Origin: an uncultured Lachnobacterium sp.
GTDB taxonomy: Bacteria; Bacillota; Clostridia; Lachnospirales; Lachnospiraceae
NCBI GenBank assembly: GCA_945971355.1
Contig: CAMFPD010000087.1
Location: 1 to 8,260 of the forward strand
Length of the DNA stretch: 8,260 nt
Reading direction: 5' to 3'
Both the position numbers and the translations under genes were made by a program. Every line of letters begins with the position of its first letter. Positions within the stretch are counted from its first letter, which is position 1. The notes under the pieces are model-generated. The model was not told the DNA's origin and made no database searches. It was given only the letters and a program-made list of their open reading frames with translations. Below are positions 6,392-8,260 of this stretch, piece after piece.

Positions 6392-6421
6392 TCCAAGGCT
6401 TTGCAAAGGCAAGGCCTTGGA
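6392..6421 (+). other. Strong 13-bp stem-loop between malE and malF
   Basis: Positions 6392-6404 pair with 6409-6421 (13 bp, one T-G wobble) around loop AAAG. It begins 34 bases after the malE stop and is followed by ATATGTTGATATA, without a U-tract, so it is not a standard terminator. A 3' stabiliser of malE mRNA that blocks exonucleases is inferred. E. coli malE-malF has REP stem-loops in the same place with that effect. Confidence 0.7.
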
Positions 6422-6445
6422 ATATGTTGATATATAGGTCAGTTG

Positions 6446-6468
6446 GGCACAGGAGTTGTGCCAGGAGG
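6446..6468 (+). promoter_or_regulatory. Hairpin with SD-like loop next to the malF ribosome binding site
   Basis: GGCACA (6446-6451) pairs with TGTGCC (6457-6462) around loop GGAGT, which itself looks like a Shine-Dalgarno core. The actual site AGGAGG (6463-6468) starts at the stem's last base plus one and lies 7 bases before ATG 6476. This supports the malF start. The hairpin could tune ribosome loading, but that is inference. Confidence 0.55.
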
Positions 6469-6475
6469 TTAACGT

Positions 6476-7855
6476 ATGAAAGGTGCGAAGAAACAGAAAA
6501 AAGTCTCAGATTTTGCTACACCTTACACTGTGGCCAATGCAATATTAAAGGGAGGCATCGTAACAAAGCTTTCAATGTTATTAATGGGTCTCGGTAATAT
6601 TGCGCACAAGCAGATCATTAAGGGATTATTATTTTTGGGAATTGAGGTTGCTTATATAATTTATATGGCAACAAATGGTATTTATTATTTATCAATGCTT
6701 CCATCATTAGGCTGGAGAGAGCAGCAGGAAGTATTTAATGAACAGAAGCAGATTTACGAGTATATTCCAGGCGATCAGTCTGTTTTATTACTGCTTTATG
6801 GTGTTGCAACTATTGTAATAACCGCTTTATTTATATATGTATGGACAGAGAACTTAAGAAGTGCTTACAAAGCAGAGTGTCTGTCAAAACAGGGGCATGA
6901 AATTAATTCCTTCGGCAAGGATGTCAAGGATTTATTTGATAAAAATTTACACAAAACACTTATGTTTTTACCATTGGCAGGAATCATTATTTTTACAATA
7001 TTACCACTTTTGTTTATGATTCCAATGGCGTTTACAAACTACTCAACAATTGATGATCATCTTGTTCTTTTTGATTGGATTGGTTTGGATAACTTCAAGA
7101 CAGTACTTGGTCTTGGTGGAAAGATTGGACAGACTTTCTGGAGGGTACTTGGATGGACTCTTGTATGGGCAGTTGCTGCTACATTCCTTTGTAACTTCTT
7201 CGGAATGATTCTTGCAATCGTAATTAATCGTAAAGAAACTCATTGTAAAGCATTCTGGCGTACATGCTTTGTTATTTCAATTGCTGTACCACAGTTCGTT
7301 TCTCTTCTTGTTATGAGACAGATGCTTCAGCCACAGGGTGCAATTAATAACCTTTTTATGCAGTGGGGATGGATTGATACTCCACTTCCATTCTGGACAA
7401 GTACAACATGGGCTAGAGTTTCAATTATTTTAATTAACTGTTGGGTAGGTATCCCATATGCAATGCTTCAGGTTACAGGTGTTCTTCAGAACGTTCCAGC
7501 AGAGCTTTATGAAGCTGCAAAGATTGATGGTGCTAATGCAGTACAGATTTTCTTCAAGATTACATTACCATACATCATGTTCATTATGGGACCATATATC
7601 ATCACACAGTTTACAGGAAACATTAATAACTTTAACGTTATCTACTTATTGTCAGCAGGAAAGCCAGTTCCGGTTGGAGATACAGCGGGAACCACAGACC
7701 TTCTTGTTACATGGCTGTACAAGTTAACAATTGATTACCAGTACTATAACATCGGTGCGGTTATCGGTATTTTAACATTCGTAGTTCTTTCTATTGTTGC
7801 TCTTACAACATATAGAAATACAAAATCATATAAGGACGAGGAGGGATTCCAATAA
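6476..7855 (+). CDS. malF: Maltodextrin ABC transporter permease MalF/MalC
   Basis: This integral membrane subunit forms the channel with MalG. The 459 residues hold about eight hydrophobic segments (~50-72, 103-123, 162-186, 225-252, 262-284, 313-337, 365-380, 428-446). The EAA loop that docks the ATPase is clear: EAAKIDGANAVQIFFKITLP (346-365). The N-terminal part (~30-125), with GLGNIAHKQIIKG followed by two membrane segments, is as remembered for Gram-positive MalC/MalF proteins and precedes the core permease domain. The loop between segments 3 and 4 is short beside the large P2 loop of E. coli MalF. The start has AGGAGG at 7 bases. The stop TAA shares its last A with the malG ATG (TAATG), so the two permeases are translationally coupled. 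No ATPase gene lies between them. Confidence 0.94.
   Translation: MKGAKKQKKVSDFATPYTVANAILKGGIVTKLSMLLMGLGNIAHKQIIKGLLFLGIEVAYIIYMATNGIYYLSMLPSLGWREQQEVFNEQKQIYEYIPGDQSVLLLLYGVATIVITALFIYVWTENLRSAYKAECLSKQGHEINSFGKDVKDLFDKNLHKTLMFLPLAGIIIFTILPLLFMIPMAFTNYSTIDDHLVLFDWIGLDNFKTVLGLGGKIGQTFWRVLGWTLVWAVAATFLCNFFGMILAIVINRKETHCKAFWRTCFVISIAVPQFVSLLVMRQMLQPQGAINNLFMQWGWIDTPLPFWTSTTWARVSIILINCWVGIPYAMLQVTGVLQNVPAELYEAAKIDGANAVQIFFKITLPYIMFIMGPYIITQFTGNINNFNVIYLLSAGKPVPVGDTAGTTDLLVTWLYKLTIDYQYYNIGAVIGILTFVVLSIVALTTYRNTKSYKDEEGFQ
7839..7844 (+). promoter_or_regulatory. Ribosome binding site of malG inside malF
   Basis: AGGAGG within the last malF codons lies 10 bases before the ATG at 7855. It supports the overlapping start; an alternative ATG at 7864 would be 19 bases away and is less likely. 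Confidence 0.75.
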
Positions 7856-8260
7856 TGAGTAAGATGAGCGCTGGAAAAGTAAGAAAAGTCGCTAAGAATT
7901 CTATGGTTCATGTTATTCTTGGAATTCTGGCTATAATATGGTTATTCCCAGTATTCTGGGTAATTATGACAAGCTTCAGAGCTGAGAAGGGTGCTTATAC
8001 AGCATACTTCTTCCCAAAGGAGCTTACATTTTCTAACTACACAAGATTATTTACAGAGACAACATTGTTGAACTTCCCAAGAGCATTTTTGAATACTCTT
8101 ATTATTTCAATTTTCTCTTGTATTATTTCAACAATATTTGTACTTTGTGTTTCATACTGTATGTCTAGACTTAGATTTAAGATGCGTAAACCATTCATGA
8201 ATCTTGCTATGATTCTTGGATTGTTCCCAGCATTCATGTCAATGGTTGCTGTATACTTTA
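7855..8260 (+). CDS. malG: Maltodextrin ABC transporter permease MalG, 5' part
   Basis: This second permease subunit pairs with MalF. Reading from 7855 gives 135 complete residues before the window ends, with no stop. A basic cytoplasmic start (MSKMSAGKVRKVAKN) leads into a first membrane segment (~18-40, containing WLFPVFWVIMTSFR), a typical MalG opening. An extracellular stretch with FFPKELTFSNYTRLF (52-66) follows, then a second segment (~77-104), YCMSRLRFKMRKPF (101-114), and the start of a third segment with GLFPAFMSMVAVYF. The EAA loop lies beyond the window. The one-base overlap with malF indicates tight coupling and matched expression. Confidence 0.93.
   Translation, partial: MSKMSAGKVRKVAKNSMVHVILGILAIIWLFPVFWVIMTSFRAEKGAYTAYFFPKELTFSNYTRLFTETTLLNFPRAFLNTLIISIFSCIISTIFVLCVSYCMSRLRFKMRKPFMNLAMILGLFPAFMSMVAVYF

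Noticed and set aside
6382..6597. Plus-strand 71-residue frame between malE and malF
   Set aside because: It runs through the malE-malF hairpins and into malF in another frame. malF has the proper ribosome site and family match.

Overview
This window looks like chromosomal DNA of a low-GC Gram-positive gut or rumen anaerobe, most likely a member of Lachnospiraceae (Butyrivibrio/Pseudobutyrivibrio/Roseburia-like). This is inferred from the AT-rich intergenic DNA, strong AGGAGG-type ribosome sites, a tRNA without an encoded CCA, lipoprotein signal peptides, and a LacI regulator and maltose transporter of clostridial type. The species cannot be fixed from the sequence alone. The core is a maltose/maltodextrin uptake and processing locus.

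Layout: positions 1-53 hold the 3' part of a class II tRNA-Tyr (anticodon GTA), followed by an intrinsic terminator (61-95). On the minus strand, 2210-3220 encodes a LacI-family regulator. It is followed after only 9 bases by a 698-residue lipoprotein (104-2200) with a propeller-like body and a C-terminal zincin domain. The motifs of that domain (HEIAHLID, then SYG-x5-E) match the anthrax lethal factor/Pro-Pro endopeptidase type (M34/ATLF). Reading away from lacI on the plus strand are malQ (3472-4968), malE (5038-6357), malF (6476-7855) and malG (from 7855, cut by the window end).

The 251-base divergent region (3221-3471) holds two near-consensus sigma-A promoters. The lacI promoter is TTGAAT-17-TATAAT on minus and the malQ promoter is TTGACT-17-TAAAAT on plus. 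A perfect 15-bp inverted repeat covers the malQ -10 box (probable repressor operator). Two exact 11-bp direct repeats spaced 20 bp abut the malQ -35 box (possible activator site). A 10-bp palindrome with a central CG lies just upstream of the lacI -35 box.

How the parts fit: MalE captures maltodextrins outside the cell, MalF-MalG carry them through the membrane, and MalQ disproportionates the imported chains. No ATPase gene is visible; it may follow malG or be a shared MsmX-type ATPase elsewhere. Stem-loops without U-tracts sit between malQ and malE and between malE and malF, a layout suited to differential mRNA stability. The points most worth a second look are the surface metallopeptidase-like lipoprotein coupled to the sugar regulator, the Asp in place of the usual catalytic Glu in MalQ, and the regulator's unusual hinge together with the control sites in the divergent promoter.
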